A stretch of 64,000 nucleotides of DNA from a virus. The stretch lies in IMG/VR virus record IMGVR_UViG_3300013006_000023, positions 1 to 64,000 of that record; one strand, written 5' to 3'. Under the pieces are notes generated by a model. It saw only the letters and a list, made by a program, of their open reading frames with translations. It was not told where the DNA came from and ran no database searches. The position numbers and the translations under genes were made by a program. Shown here in pieces: positions 32,690 to 42,539 of the stretch (position 1 is the first letter of the stretch; the number at the start of each line of letters is the position of its first letter).

Positions 32690-33121
32690 TCAGTATAAAT
32701 GTTTATTTTGTTCTATCAAGCTTTTTGGTGGCCGGCCAATTCTTACATTCATTATACCATTATAATATTCATCGCTTAACAATACCCCCCTGTTTATTTG
32801 TTCCTTTATTTCAAAATATGCCAACTCCCACTTTGATCCACATATTTTAATTATTTCAAAAGTAAAGCTGTTCTTTCCAAGCTTTATAATGTCTTCATTC
32901 AACTCAACTGAGCTGCTTGTATAAGCTCTCCAATCTGTTTCCTTTACTTCAATTCTCTTGTTCCTCTTGCCCTTGAGAGGTTTTCTCTTGTATTTCGTTT
33001 TGCACTGCTTCTTACCTATATACTTTCTGTTATTAGTATTATTTGTAATTTCATATATAAAGCCAAAAGCCTCATCACTTAATATGACATTCTCTCTTAA
33101 AATCCAATGACCTGTATCCAT
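32690..33121 (-). CDS. GIY-YIG endonuclease-like protein
   Basis: A 143-residue protein with GFIYEITNNTNNRKYIGKKQ (GIY...YIG at about 20-37) and ELAYFEIKEQI containing the expected catalytic Glu about 60 residues later. T4-like phages carry many such free-standing endonucleases; the short variants with YIGKK are widespread. It has no intron nearby. It could be a homing endonuclease or a domesticated nuclease. No late motif precedes it. Confidence 0.8.
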   Translation of the reverse strand: MDTGHWILRENVILSDEAFGFIYEITNNTNNRKYIGKKQCKTKYKRKPLKGKRNKRIEVKETDWRAYTSSSVELNEDIIKLGKNSFTFEIIKICGSKWELAYFEIKEQINRGVLLSDEYYNGIMNVRIGRPPKSLIEQNKHLY

Positions 33122-33130
33122 AAAGTTATA

Positions 33131-33367
33131 CTATAAACCTGCAAAAGATCTTCTTTTTAATTTTGTTTTTTTCTTTTTCTTGCCAAACGGCCATCTAGAA
33201 TCACCAGGTGCATATGCTAAATCGTTTTGTGAAGGGAATTGATTGCCATGGCTGCCGGCTGGGCCACCAGCACCTGTACCAAATACACCTTCAGCTCCTC
33301 CGGCGACATTCATATCTTCTAATAGTGCTCTATTAAATGCGTCTTCAAAATTTAGTATGGATTTCAT
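33131..33367 (-). CDS. Small head protein imitating the mature N-terminal arm of gp23
   Basis: A 78-residue protein: MKSILNFEDAFNRALLED with LLE|D as cut site, then a Gly-rich segment (residues 20-60) that copies the region just after the gp23 cleavage point, sharing NVAGG, VFG, GNQFPSQND, AYA and GD. It ends in a lysine/arginine tail (FGKKKKKTKLKRRSFAGL). The expected mature product would be a basic peptide with a capsid-like arm, probably binding the inner shell or DNA. CATAAATA lies 15 bases upstream of the ATG. Confidence 0.75.
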   Translation of the reverse strand: MKSILNFEDAFNRALLEDMNVAGGAEGVFGTGAGGPAGSHGNQFPSQNDLAYAPGDSRWPFGKKKKKTKLKRRSFAGL

Positions 33368-33382
33368 AATATAGTATACTAT

Positions 33383-33390
33383 TATTTATG
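33383..33390 (-). promoter_or_regulatory. Possible late promoter CATAAATA
   Basis: It lies 15 bases before the ATG at 33367, which is farther than the common 5-8, so the start of the transcript would have a short leader. Confidence 0.4.
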
Positions 33391-33392
33391 TA

Positions 33393-33785
33393 ATGCTACT
33401 TGAAGATTATATCAATGAACTGGAAAGCGACCTTAAAATAGATGAGCTTATTCTCAAAGACTATCAGCTCAAATTACCTGGCATCAAGCATAAGTGGACT
33501 GGAAGATGCATAAGGCACAAGCTACAATTGTTTCAGATTAAGAAAGACAGAGAAACAATTAAAAAGAATCTGGTAGATAAGCTTCAACAGGCAAGCCCAG
33601 TTAAATTGGCTCAACCTGTGGCTGAAAGAACAGTAGAGAAGCATAGTGAGATTCTTGAAATAGACAGTAAAATAAAAGAATTAGACTTAATTGTGGAATT
33701 GCTTGAAAGGTCTGAAAAAACATTCAGTTCGACTTCATATGATATTAAAAACATCATAGATATTATAAAGCTTGAAACTACATGA
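33393..33785 (+). CDS. uvsY: Recombination mediator UvsY
   Basis: UvsY loads UvsX recombinase onto gp32-coated single strands. At 130 residues it is near T4 UvsY (137). The N-terminus MLLEDYINELESDLKID aligns with T4 MRLEDLQEELKKDVFID, and HKWTGRCIRHKLQLFQIKKD matches the T4 WLNKHSSIKKEML region; the remainder is coiled-coil. The stop overlaps the UvsW start as ATGA, keeping the T4 neighbour order in reverse arrangement. Confidence 0.85.
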   Translation: MLLEDYINELESDLKIDELILKDYQLKLPGIKHKWTGRCIRHKLQLFQIKKDRETIKKNLVDKLQQASPVKLAQPVAERTVEKHSEILEIDSKIKELDLIVELLERSEKTFSSTSYDIKNIIDIIKLETT

Positions 33786-35251
33786 TTAACTTTCAGTTTG
33801 ATGAAAAGAAAGATGCTGGTATTATTACTTCCACTTTCCTAGATGAAATAAGAGAGGCTTTCTCTGTAAAAAATGATGCTGCGTTTTTCATGCGCAAAAG
33901 ATACGGCAGATTCCTACCTCAACGAACATATGCAATTACCCCTACCGGTAGATTTGACCCCGGTCTATATCTTGAAATAAGAAAATTTTTAACCAAAAAA
34001 CAGTATGTAGGTGAAGTTGTAACTGATGAATTACTCTTGAATATAATTAAGCCCTCGCAAAAATGGAATAATGATCCAAAGTTTAGTCTAAATGTAATAC
34101 CTCTTTCAATACCATTAAGGGATTACCAAGAGGAAATAGTTAAAAAATCTTTAACCTTTGGCAGGGGCACAATAATTCTCGCAACTGCTGGAGGCAAGAC
34201 ATTAACAGCAGCTTCGCTTTTAACTAAACTCTTCTATACATATGGCTCATCATTCAAATGTTTGTATATTGTACCTGATCTAGGATTAGCAGAACAGACA
34301 TCTGATGATTTTAAGAATTATAATGTACCGTTTTTTACTGCCAAATGGACCGGTTCATGTCCTCTGGATGAAAAACAAATGGCCATTTCAAACGTTATAA
34401 TTGCTAATCTTGGTATTCTGCAAAGCAAAAACACTGATCTTACATGGATTAGAGATATTGATGTATTAATAGTAGACGAAGTTCATAAAATAAGAAGAGG
34501 CAACGAAGTCAATAAAGTTATAAAAAATATAAAGACGCCGGTGCGCTTTGGGTTCACCGGAACTATGCCTGAAAATTTACTTGACCAATGGAACATTATT
34601 GGAAAAATTGGACCTGTAATTTATGAGAAAAATAGCTATGAACTTAGATTGGAAAAGTATATTAGCGGGGTAAGCGTGCAGATATTCAAAATTAAATACA
34701 AAGAAGACCCATTTAAGGATCTAGTAATTTCAGCTGTTAACAGGTATAGAGAAGAGCAGAAGTTTTTAATAAGAAATGAATTTAGAAATCATTTACTGAG
34801 TAAAATTTGTTGTAAGTTAAGCAATAATGCTCTTATATTGGTTGATTTAATAGAGCACGGTCAACGACTGCATGATGAGCTCAAAATTATGTGCCCAGAC
34901 AAAAAAATATACTTTATTCGTGGCGATGTGGAGATTGAACAGAGAGAACATGTTAAAAAATTAATGGAAGAGCATATGGATGTTGTAGTGGTGGCTATAT
35001 CAAAAATATTTTCTACTGGCATTAACATTAAAAATCTTCACTACATACTTTTTGCCTGTGGCGGAAAAGCTAAAATAAAGGTTGTCCAATCCATTGGAAG
35101 AGGTCTTCGCTTGCATAAGGATAAAGATAAGCTTATAATCATGGACATTGCGGATGAACTAAAGTACAGTTTAGCCCATATGCAGAAACGAATACAATTA
35201 TATGAAAAAGAAAAAATTAATTACAGCATCAAACAAATTGATGAAATCTAA
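33782..35251 (+). CDS. uvsW: UvsW superfamily 2 helicase
   Basis: A 489-residue helicase: ATAGGKT (Walker A, 134-140), VDEVHKI (motif II, DEVH 232-235), FGFTGTMPE (motif III), SKIFSTGIN (motif V) and QSIGRGLRL (motif VI). T4 UvsW unwinds R-loops and branched DNA and shifts replication from origin-driven to recombination-driven mode. It overlaps gp55 by 50 bp. Confidence 0.93.
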   Translation: MINFQFDEKKDAGIITSTFLDEIREAFSVKNDAAFFMRKRYGRFLPQRTYAITPTGRFDPGLYLEIRKFLTKKQYVGEVVTDELLLNIIKPSQKWNNDPKFSLNVIPLSIPLRDYQEEIVKKSLTFGRGTIILATAGGKTLTAASLLTKLFYTYGSSFKCLYIVPDLGLAEQTSDDFKNYNVPFFTAKWTGSCPLDEKQMAISNVIIANLGILQSKNTDLTWIRDIDVLIVDEVHKIRRGNEVNKVIKNIKTPVRFGFTGTMPENLLDQWNIIGKIGPVIYEKNSYELRLEKYISGVSVQIFKIKYKEDPFKDLVISAVNRYREEQKFLIRNEFRNHLLSKICCKLSNNALILVDLIEHGQRLHDELKIMCPDKKIYFIRGDVEIEQREHVKKLMEEHMDVVVVAISKIFSTGINIKNLHYILFACGGKAKIKVVQSIGRGLRLHKDKDKLIIMDIADELKYSLAHMQKRIQLYEKEKINYSIKQIDEI

Positions 35252-35789
35252 GCCATCGAGCTTGGAGCAGGATCTGGTCTTAGCAAAGACTGCAACTGGT
35301 GCACCAAGCATTACACCTACAGTCACAAAGAAGGTTAAAATTAAGCCCAAGGATAAAGTACACTATGTGAATGGTAAAGAATTTGAAGAAGAGATACGAG
35401 CTTATTACAAGGGTGGTGTTGTGACACAGAAACTTGGAGAAAGTTTAACCAAGATTGCCAATGGTTTGTCGTACGCTCCAAACTTTATTAACTACTCCTA
35501 TAAAGATGATATGATTGGTGATGCCATAGTAAAAATGTTCTCCGCTCTAAAGAACCACAAGTTCAGACTAGATACCGGTTTTAGCCCATTCTCCTACTTC
35601 ACTACCATTGCATTTCATGCTTTCATTAACCGTATTAAAAAAGAGAACAAACACCACGCTGTAATTAATGAATACAAGGAGAAGGTTTATATGGATCATA
35701 TGATTAATCCGGATATTACTGGGGGCGCGCATATCTATGTGGAGCCGTCAAGTAACGACGACAATTATAACACCCAGCATGACAATTAA
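35202..35789 (+). CDS. 55: Late sigma factor gp55
   Basis: A 195-residue protein (T4 gp55: 185). The region with KDKVHYVNGKEFEEEIRAYY, DDMIGDAIVKMFSALKNHKF, FSPFSYFTTIAFHAFINRIK and KKENKHH corresponds to sigma region 2 of gp55 (T4: YVNNKELLQAI, AYITQACFNAFVQRIKKER). It directs RNA polymerase to TATAAATA-type late promoters, many of which are visible here. A basic N-terminal extension of about 40 residues is not in T4. It overlaps UvsW by 50 bp. Confidence 0.9.
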   Translation: MKKKKLITASNKLMKSKPSSLEQDLVLAKTATGAPSITPTVTKKVKIKPKDKVHYVNGKEFEEEIRAYYKGGVVTQKLGESLTKIANGLSYAPNFINYSYKDDMIGDAIVKMFSALKNHKFRLDTGFSPFSYFTTIAFHAFINRIKKENKHHAVINEYKEKVYMDHMINPDITGGAHIYVEPSSNDDNYNTQHDN

Positions 35790-36855
35790 AAAGCAGGATA
35801 TACAAACTACAAATAATAAAGTATGCTGTATTGCAGATTTACACATTGGCGTACATCAAAATAATATCTTTTGGCATGAGACTGCGTTAACATGGGCCAA
35901 ATGGTTAAAGAGTCAGCTTGAAGAAGCTGATATTAAAGACATCTTTATTCTAGGTGATCTATATCATTACAGGGATGAAATTGCTGTTAATACTATTCAT
36001 GTTGTTAACCAAATACTAACATTATGGTCTGATTTTAATATTGTTATTTTGGTTGGCAATCATGATGCTTATTACAAAGACAGGTCTGACATAAACTCTC
36101 TGTCCATTCTAAATGGCTGGAAGAATATCCATGTCATCAGTCAACCAGCTGTACACACCCTCTACGGCAAGAGCATATGTTTTGTACCGTGGGGTACAGA
36201 TGTTAATGATATGGAGCCATGTGATATTATGTTTGGACATTTTGAAATTGAAACATTTAAGATGAATAGCCATAAAGCTTGTGATCATGGAGTAAAGTCT
36301 GCAGATCTTCTTTCTAAGGCGAATCTCATCTTCACAGGTCATTTTCATCTAAGAGACGAAAGAACCTACAAAGATAAAACAATTGTTTATGTTGGCAATC
36401 CATTTGAAATGGACTTTGGTGATGCTGGTTCAACCAAAGGTTACTACATACTTGATCTTGCTACCAGTAAATATGAATTTTTTGAAAACAAGCTCTCACC
36501 TAAGCATAAGAAAATATCTATTACAGATTTAACTGCTCATAAATCTCTCAGTGCTACAGAAATAAAAGATGCCGTTAATAACAACATCATCAAGCTTGTC
36601 ATAGATAAAAAAATATCAAGTGATAGTATTGACATACTAATACAGAAGATGTCCGCATTCAAACCTTTTAATTTCTCTGTTGATTACACACTCTACAATG
36701 ACTCTATCACAGTAAATGAAGACCAGGCTTATGACTTATCAGGTGTTGATATGGGCAAAGCTATTGAGGAATTTGTTTCCCTTCTCGACATTGATAGAAA
36801 AAAAGAAGTGTCGCAGCAGTGCCTAGAATTGTACAAGAAAGCCATTAGCACATGA
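35779..36855 (+). CDS. 47: Recombination endonuclease subunit gp47 (SbcD/Mre11-like)
   Basis: A 358-residue metallophosphoesterase: CIADLHIGVH (Asp20, His22), ILGDLYHYRDE (GD at 59-60), VGNHDAYY (GNHD 93-96) and FTGHFHLRDE. With gp46 it resects double-strand ends. I place the start at ATG 35779, 11 bp inside gp55, because 14 extra residues from ATG 35737 precede the conserved core and would overlap gp55 by 53 bp; the longer start cannot be excluded. Confidence 0.92.
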   Translation: MTIKKQDIQTTNNKVCCIADLHIGVHQNNIFWHETALTWAKWLKSQLEEADIKDIFILGDLYHYRDEIAVNTIHVVNQILTLWSDFNIVILVGNHDAYYKDRSDINSLSILNGWKNIHVISQPAVHTLYGKSICFVPWGTDVNDMEPCDIMFGHFEIETFKMNSHKACDHGVKSADLLSKANLIFTGHFHLRDERTYKDKTIVYVGNPFEMDFGDAGSTKGYYILDLATSKYEFFENKLSPKHKKISITDLTAHKSLSATEIKDAVNNNIIKLVIDKKISSDSIDILIQKMSAFKPFNFSVDYTLYNDSITVNEDQAYDLSGVDMGKAIEEFVSLLDIDRKKEVSQQCLELYKKAIST

Positions 36856-38663
36856 AAACTATTACATTCAATAAAATTAGTATTAAAAATTTCTTATCTG
36901 TTGGAACACAGCCTGTTGTCATTGATTTCAAAAGAGGCCTTCATATTATCACAGGGGTGAATCGTGACAAAGAGGACAGAAGAAATGGTGTGGGTAAATC
37001 AACAATTGCAGATGCTGTTTATTTTTCTGTCTTTGGTGAGACACTTCGTGATCTTAAAAAAGAGAATATCATTAATAACGTTAATAAAAAAACATGCGAA
37101 GTTGTCCTTGATGCATCAATAACAGTTGCAGACAAGAAAGAAGACATACAGATATTTCGAACTCTGGAACCTTCGAAATGCTTTGTATACGTGAACGGGG
37201 AGGATAAGACACGAGATAGTATAGCCAATACAAATGAATACATAATGAATAAGTTCAATTGTACGCCAGAAGTATTTCAGAATTGTGTCATCATGACCAT
37301 CAATAACACAATACCTTTCATGGCAAAAAAGAAGCAAGAAAAAAGAAAATTTATTGAAGACATCTTCAATCTAAGCATTTTCGGTGATATGTTGAATATA
37401 CTCAAAACCGACGTAAGCGACATCAAGAAAGCATATGATATTGAAGTCACAAGGCATGACGAATCACAGAAAACTATTCTCTCTCTTAACAAACAAAAAC
37501 AAGATTCGTCTTCTGAAAGAACCAGAAAAAAAGAAAAATACCTCAACCGTCAAGAGAACAATTCAAAAGAGATAAAGAGCATATCCAAGTCTTTGCAAAC
37601 ATTTGTAATTACAGATGTTGAACTATTAAGAAAAGAGTTAGATGAACAAGAGTTAAATGTTGAGAAAGTGGACAATAAAATTCAAGACTTACGTCATACC
37701 ATATCAGAGAAAAAAACTTTAATTAATCAAGCTTCAAAGAAAATTATCTCTATTGGCACCGATAAAAGTACTTGTCCCACATGTCTTCGTAATATTGAAG
37801 ATGTGGATAGGGATCACATTAAAAATGAAATAAAACTAATTGAAAAAGAAATAAAGCAATATGATTTAAGTATTGAGAAAATCAGTAAAGATGATATACA
37901 GCTTGTAGCTTTACAGGATAAACTTAAAAATAAAATTCAACAAATACGCGATAGCATTAACAATCATAAGCACAAGTTAAAAGAAAAAGAAAATTTCGAA
38001 CAAAGATTACAGCAATTGGAAAAGTGGCAAATTGAATTGGAGCAAGATTTAAAAGATCTTGAGAAAGATGGTGTTGCTTTTGATACACTGATATCTGATC
38101 AAACAAAGAGATTAGAAGATGTTAAAGTTGAAATTGAAAACTATAAAAATAAGCTCAACACACTTGACATAGTTAAATTTGTAGTTTCTGAAGAAGGAGT
38201 AAAGTCATACATAGTAAAGAAAATTCTGCAACTTTTCAATAGCAAGCTTTCATATTATCTCAAGAAAATGGATGCAAATTGCACGTGCACCTTTAATGAA
38301 TATTTTGAAGAAGAGATATTTGATAATAAGGGTAAGCCATGCTCATATTTTAACTTTAGCGGTGCTGAGCGTAAGAACATAGACCTAGCATGCTTGTTTA
38401 CCTTCATTGATATCAGAAGGCTGCAAGGTGATGTATCCTTTAATTTCAATATATATGATGAGCTGTTTGATTCAAGCTTAGACGAGAGAGGTGTTGAACT
38501 TGTTATAGGCATTCTCAAGGAACGTGTGGAGAAATATAAAGAATGTATTATGGTAATAAGTCATAGAAAAGAAAGTATTAAAGCGGCCACGGGCGATATT
38601 ATTTTCTTAGAGAAGACGAATGGAATCACTCGTAGAGTTGATTTCAAAGAGTACAAGTCATAA
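36852..38663 (+). CDS. 46: Recombination endonuclease subunit gp46 (SbcC/Rad50-like)
   Basis: A 603-residue SMC-like ATPase: Walker A NGVGKST (45-51), a long coiled coil, the zinc hook CPTC (308-311), the signature FSGAERKNIDLAC, and Walker B YDELFD. It overlaps gp47 by 4 bp, as expected for subunits of one complex that processes DNA ends for recombination-dependent replication. Confidence 0.93.
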   Translation: MKTITFNKISIKNFLSVGTQPVVIDFKRGLHIITGVNRDKEDRRNGVGKSTIADAVYFSVFGETLRDLKKENIINNVNKKTCEVVLDASITVADKKEDIQIFRTLEPSKCFVYVNGEDKTRDSIANTNEYIMNKFNCTPEVFQNCVIMTINNTIPFMAKKKQEKRKFIEDIFNLSIFGDMLNILKTDVSDIKKAYDIEVTRHDESQKTILSLNKQKQDSSSERTRKKEKYLNRQENNSKEIKSISKSLQTFVITDVELLRKELDEQELNVEKVDNKIQDLRHTISEKKTLINQASKKIISIGTDKSTCPTCLRNIEDVDRDHIKNEIKLIEKEIKQYDLSIEKISKDDIQLVALQDKLKNKIQQIRDSINNHKHKLKEKENFEQRLQQLEKWQIELEQDLKDLEKDGVAFDTLISDQTKRLEDVKVEIENYKNKLNTLDIVKFVVSEEGVKSYIVKKILQLFNSKLSYYLKKMDANCTCTFNEYFEEEIFDNKGKPCSYFNFSGAERKNIDLACLFTFIDIRRLQGDVSFNFNIYDELFDSSLDERGVELVIGILKERVEKYKECIMVISHRKESIKAATGDIIFLEKTNGITRRVDFKEYKS

Positions 38664-38672
38664 ATTTCAACA

Positions 38673-39890
38673 ATGTTCACACCTGGCGCACATCCTTTTG
38701 TTTCACCTTTTCCTCAACCGTTCAGCTCCCCTTTTCCTAACCAACAAGAGCCACCAAAGGATATTCTCACAAGACCGCCTGAATTGGATTTGAATCGTTC
38801 ATTGAATTATTATGCGGATTATAGTGGTTGTGGCTTTTGGCGCATGATATGGCCAGAGCACTTATTAAATGCTCACGGAAAAATGTGCATACATGGCAGC
38901 ACTGTGATGTCGTTTGATCAGAATTACTTCAGGGGTGTAAAGTCTGTACGTATTCAGCGACAAGCAACCCCTCACCAGTTAAAATTTATTCACTTCCTCA
39001 AAGACATGAGCAAGCAGTTTGGCTTTAAGATTATCTATGAAATTGATGATTTAGTCTTTAGTGAAGATATTCCTGAATATAATAAGTTTAAGCCTGCATT
39101 CACTGACCCGAATATACGCAAATGTGCCCAAGAGATAATGGAAGCATGCGATGAGATTACAGTAACATGTGATTTCATGAAAGATTATTATCGTAGCAAA
39201 ATTAGCAATCAGAACATTACTGTGATACCAAATTACCCGCCTAAATGGTGGATGGGTAATTTTTATAATGAAAAGCGGATCTCTGAAAATTTCGATGCAT
39301 ATGAAAAAAGACCGCGCATTCTTTATGCAGGATCTGGAGCTCATTTTGATGTTGAAAATAGAGTGAATCAAAATGACGACTTTCATCATGTGTGTGAAAT
39401 GATCGTCAAAACAAGACACAAATACCAATGGGTCTTTCTGGGTGCATTCCCGCTACCCTTACAGCAATTTGTTGCAAACGGTGATTTAGAGTATCATCCA
39501 TGGGCACAACTTTATAATTATGCTGAAAAGATACACAACTTAAAAGTCAACATGATGGTTGCTCCTCTGCAAGACAACACCTTTAACAAGGCAAAAAGCG
39601 ATTTGAAGTACATTGAGGCAAGTTGCTTTGGTCTGCCAGTGGCTTGTCAGGATTTAATTACATATCAAGATGCACCGATCAAATTCAAGACTGGGGAAGA
39701 GATGATCAACTGCATTGAAGATACCTTGGCAAAGAAGGGCAAATACATGAATCAATGTGCAAAATATAGAAAAGTTGCTGAATCGAGATTCCTAGAGAAT
39801 GATGACAATATTAACAAATATGTTGAGCTCTATACATATCCCTATGGCTCCAAAGAGCGAAAATTGATTAACGCCATTAATGGCTTGTAA
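38673..39890 (+). CDS. Glycosyltransferase (GT-B type) between gp46 and gp43
   Basis: A 405-residue protein. It has a Pro/Phe-rich N-terminus, YADYSGCGFWRMIWPEHLLN, IIYEIDDLVFSEDIP and a C-terminal donor domain with APLQDNTFNKAKSDLKYIEA followed by SCFGLPVACQD, typical of GT4-like enzymes of the spore-maturation/CgeB type. It stands apart from the operon at 14-21 kb and is read with the replication genes, so it may act early, for example on DNA bases or host surface; the target is unknown. Confidence 0.75.
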   Translation: MFTPGAHPFVSPFPQPFSSPFPNQQEPPKDILTRPPELDLNRSLNYYADYSGCGFWRMIWPEHLLNAHGKMCIHGSTVMSFDQNYFRGVKSVRIQRQATPHQLKFIHFLKDMSKQFGFKIIYEIDDLVFSEDIPEYNKFKPAFTDPNIRKCAQEIMEACDEITVTCDFMKDYYRSKISNQNITVIPNYPPKWWMGNFYNEKRISENFDAYEKRPRILYAGSGAHFDVENRVNQNDDFHHVCEMIVKTRHKYQWVFLGAFPLPLQQFVANGDLEYHPWAQLYNYAEKIHNLKVNMMVAPLQDNTFNKAKSDLKYIEASCFGLPVACQDLITYQDAPIKFKTGEEMINCIEDTLAKKGKYMNQCAKYRKVAESRFLENDDNINKYVELYTYPYGSKERKLINAINGL

Positions 39891-39912
39891 TTGTTGAGTT
39901 TTAAAGTATAAT
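39885..39912 (+). promoter_or_regulatory. Sigma70-like promoter of DNA polymerase gene
   Basis: TTGTAA (39885-39890), 16-bp spacer, TATAAT (39907-39912), 7 bases before the gp43 ATG. Confidence 0.55.
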
Positions 39913-39919
39913 TCATAGT

Positions 39920-42505
39920 ATGTACAGAGGTGTGGCCTATTTACCGCGCGATCAGCTGATGCGCTTATACACATGGGATGAAAGCGGCAACAGAATAGCG
40001 CTTGACACCACTTTTGAGCCATACATTTTTCTCGAGACAAATAATCGTCCGGATTGCACAAGTATTTTCAATACCAACCTCAAAAAGAAACGCTTCAAAA
40101 ACCAAGCAGATCGTGCGAGGTATTTAAGAGATAATAAAATAACTCGCGTATTTGAAAATCTTAATATTCAGCAACAGTTCCTAATTGATAGCTTTCACGA
40201 GAAAAATGAGCATGCAGATTTTAATAAAAACCCTCTCAAGGTGTATTTCATTGACATTGAGACATACAGTCCAGATGTGTTTCCAAAGCCTGAGGACCCT
40301 CAGCATCCCATCAATGTTATAACTATATATGATACGCTCAAGAAGAAATTTGTTACATGGGGGCTCAAACAGTATAATAAAAAAGCTGAAAACCAAACAT
40401 ACATATATTGCAAAACTGAGAAAGATCTGCTGACATATTTTTTAAATTTCTTCAAATCCGATTACCCCGATATTCTATCTGGCTGGAATAGTGAATTCTT
40501 CGACATACCCTACATTGTCAATAGAATCGCAAGAATACTTGGTGAAGATGAATCCAAGCAACTATCACCAGTTGGATACATAAGACCAATCGCCTTTACC
40601 GGTAAATTCGGTAGAGAGCAAGTGCGCTGGCACATTGAAGGCATATCATGTGTCGATTATCTTGACATTTACAAACGCTTTTGCCCTGTATTGAGAGAAT
40701 CATACAAGCTGGATTCAATTACTGAGACCGAGCTGGATGAGAAAAAAGTTGATTATGGTGATACAAATCTCGCAAGTCTTGCAGATGATAATTGGGAGTT
40801 ATTCGTTGATTATAACATCCAGGACGTCAATCTGCTTGTTAGCTTGGAGAATAAACTGCAATACCTGGAATTATTAAGAATGATAGCTTATGCAGGCTTG
40901 ACCACATTTGAAGGTGCACTAGGCTCACTCTCTGTCATTACAGGGTTATGCGCTATTAAAGCTCGTGCTCGTAATCAAAGAATACCTACCTTTAATAAAA
41001 ACAATACCAGCACTGAGCAGAACGCAGGAGCATATGTCAGTGACCCGCAGAAAGGATTTCAAGAATACATAGTTTCGTTTGATGCCAACAGTCTATATCC
41101 AAACGTGATGATCACATTGAATCTTTCACCTGAAACTAAAATAGGTTCCATAATTGATAAGAATGATAAAGAAATAACTATTAAACATGTGAATGGCCAA
41201 ACGTTTGTTTTGTCACACAGTAACTTTGTAGATTTTGTTAAAAAAGAGGAAATAGCCATCTCCAAAGCAAAAATCTTATTCACACAAAAGGAAAAGGGCA
41301 TCATACCTCTTACTGTAGATCATTATTATAAAAAGCGGGTTGAAATCAAGAGAAGGCTGAATGCTCTTAAAAAGAAAATTCATCTCATTGAAATGAATAC
41401 ACCTGAGTACAGGGAAGCAAAGCGCGAGATCGACAACCTCAACATCACACAGCACACTATAAAGATTTTAATCAATACAATATATGGTTACTTTGGTAAT
41501 AAACATAGCCCACTGGGCGACGACGAGTTAGCAGAGTCAATTACTTTAACTGGACAAGCCGTCATCAAAGAATCAAATAGACTGCTTGAGGAATACATAA
41601 AAAACAAAGCCAATCTCACTGATGAGGTCATTACTACTAGCTCCCCCATCATATACAATGATACCGACAGTTCATATATTTCAATAAAACATATTGTTGA
41701 AAAGACTGGTCTTAAGATGCTTGATAAAAAAGGCAAAATTACGCCTGAATATTATAAGCAAGTTCAAGAAATAGAAGATTATTTAAACGTTAATATTGTG
41801 AATTGGGGCAAGCAAGCTCTTGGATCCAAAGATTGTCGGTTTGTTTTCAAAAGAGAAGCCATAGCAGACAGTGGTCTTTTTCTTCAAAAAAAGCGATATG
41901 TTATTCACATTTTGGATGAAGAAGGTATACCTTGTGATAAATTCAAATACACAGGCGTTGAGGTTGTCCGGACCACAATGCCAGCCCCAATCAAGCCCTA
42001 TGTGAAGAAAATTATTGAGACCATGCTTATTTCTCGCGACCTAACACAGACAAATAAACTGTTTAATGAAACCTATGACATCTTTAAAAATCTTCCTATA
42101 GAAGATATAGCTTTTGTAATGGGTATCAAGGGATACGAAAAATATGCTGCACAATGTGAAGGATTCAAGACAGCAAAACATATGCCTATACATGTCAAAG
42201 CAGCTTATTATTACAATGTGTTACTGGATAGATTCACTACAGGTAAAAAATATGAAAAGATTTCTTCTGGTGACAAAGTTAGATACTTCTATACACGGCA
42301 ACCAAATAAATTTGGTATCTCTGTTGCAGGTTACAAATACACATATCCTAAGGAATTCTCAGACTCATTCGAAATAGACCATGAATTAATGTTTGAAAAG
42401 ATCATCTACTCAGTTATAGAGAGATTTTATGAAGCTGTCAATTGGAAGCTACAAAAACCAGGAACACAGGTTCAAACAGATTTGTTTGATCTGTTAAAAA
42501 TATAG
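39920..42505 (+). CDS. 43: DNA polymerase gp43 (family B)
   Basis: An 861-residue family B polymerase (T4: 898). Exonuclease motifs: YFIDIETYS (DIE 112-114), SGWNSEFFDIPYIVNRI, YNIQDVNLL. Polymerase motifs: SFDANSLYPNVM (A), KILINTIYGYFGN (B) and YNDTDSSYIS (C). The C-terminus ends TQVQTDLFDLLKI, a plausible clamp-binding tail. Uninterrupted by introns or inteins. Confidence 0.97.
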   Translation: MYRGVAYLPRDQLMRLYTWDESGNRIALDTTFEPYIFLETNNRPDCTSIFNTNLKKKRFKNQADRARYLRDNKITRVFENLNIQQQFLIDSFHEKNEHADFNKNPLKVYFIDIETYSPDVFPKPEDPQHPINVITIYDTLKKKFVTWGLKQYNKKAENQTYIYCKTEKDLLTYFLNFFKSDYPDILSGWNSEFFDIPYIVNRIARILGEDESKQLSPVGYIRPIAFTGKFGREQVRWHIEGISCVDYLDIYKRFCPVLRESYKLDSITETELDEKKVDYGDTNLASLADDNWELFVDYNIQDVNLLVSLENKLQYLELLRMIAYAGLTTFEGALGSLSVITGLCAIKARARNQRIPTFNKNNTSTEQNAGAYVSDPQKGFQEYIVSFDANSLYPNVMITLNLSPETKIGSIIDKNDKEITIKHVNGQTFVLSHSNFVDFVKKEEIAISKAKILFTQKEKGIIPLTVDHYYKKRVEIKRRLNALKKKIHLIEMNTPEYREAKREIDNLNITQHTIKILINTIYGYFGNKHSPLGDDELAESITLTGQAVIKESNRLLEEYIKNKANLTDEVITTSSPIIYNDTDSSYISIKHIVEKTGLKMLDKKGKITPEYYKQVQEIEDYLNVNIVNWGKQALGSKDCRFVFKREAIADSGLFLQKKRYVIHILDEEGIPCDKFKYTGVEVVRTTMPAPIKPYVKKIIETMLISRDLTQTNKLFNETYDIFKNLPIEDIAFVMGIKGYEKYAAQCEGFKTAKHMPIHVKAAYYYNVLLDRFTTGKKYEKISSGDKVRYFYTRQPNKFGISVAGYKYTYPKEFSDSFEIDHELMFEKIIYSVIERFYEAVNWKLQKPGTQVQTDLFDLLKI

Positions 42506-42539
42506 TGGATTTTTTTTTCTTTATACATAATATAAGTAT

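Noticed and set aside
32690-33121. GIY-YIG gene as evidence of a group I intron
   Set aside because: The neighbouring genes are intact and there is no split gene around it; it is a free-standing endonuclease-like gene.
42531-42538. TATAAGTA just before the gene at 42540
   Set aside because: It ends 1 base before the ATG, not 5-8, and the gene lies among replication genes; treated as a chance match.
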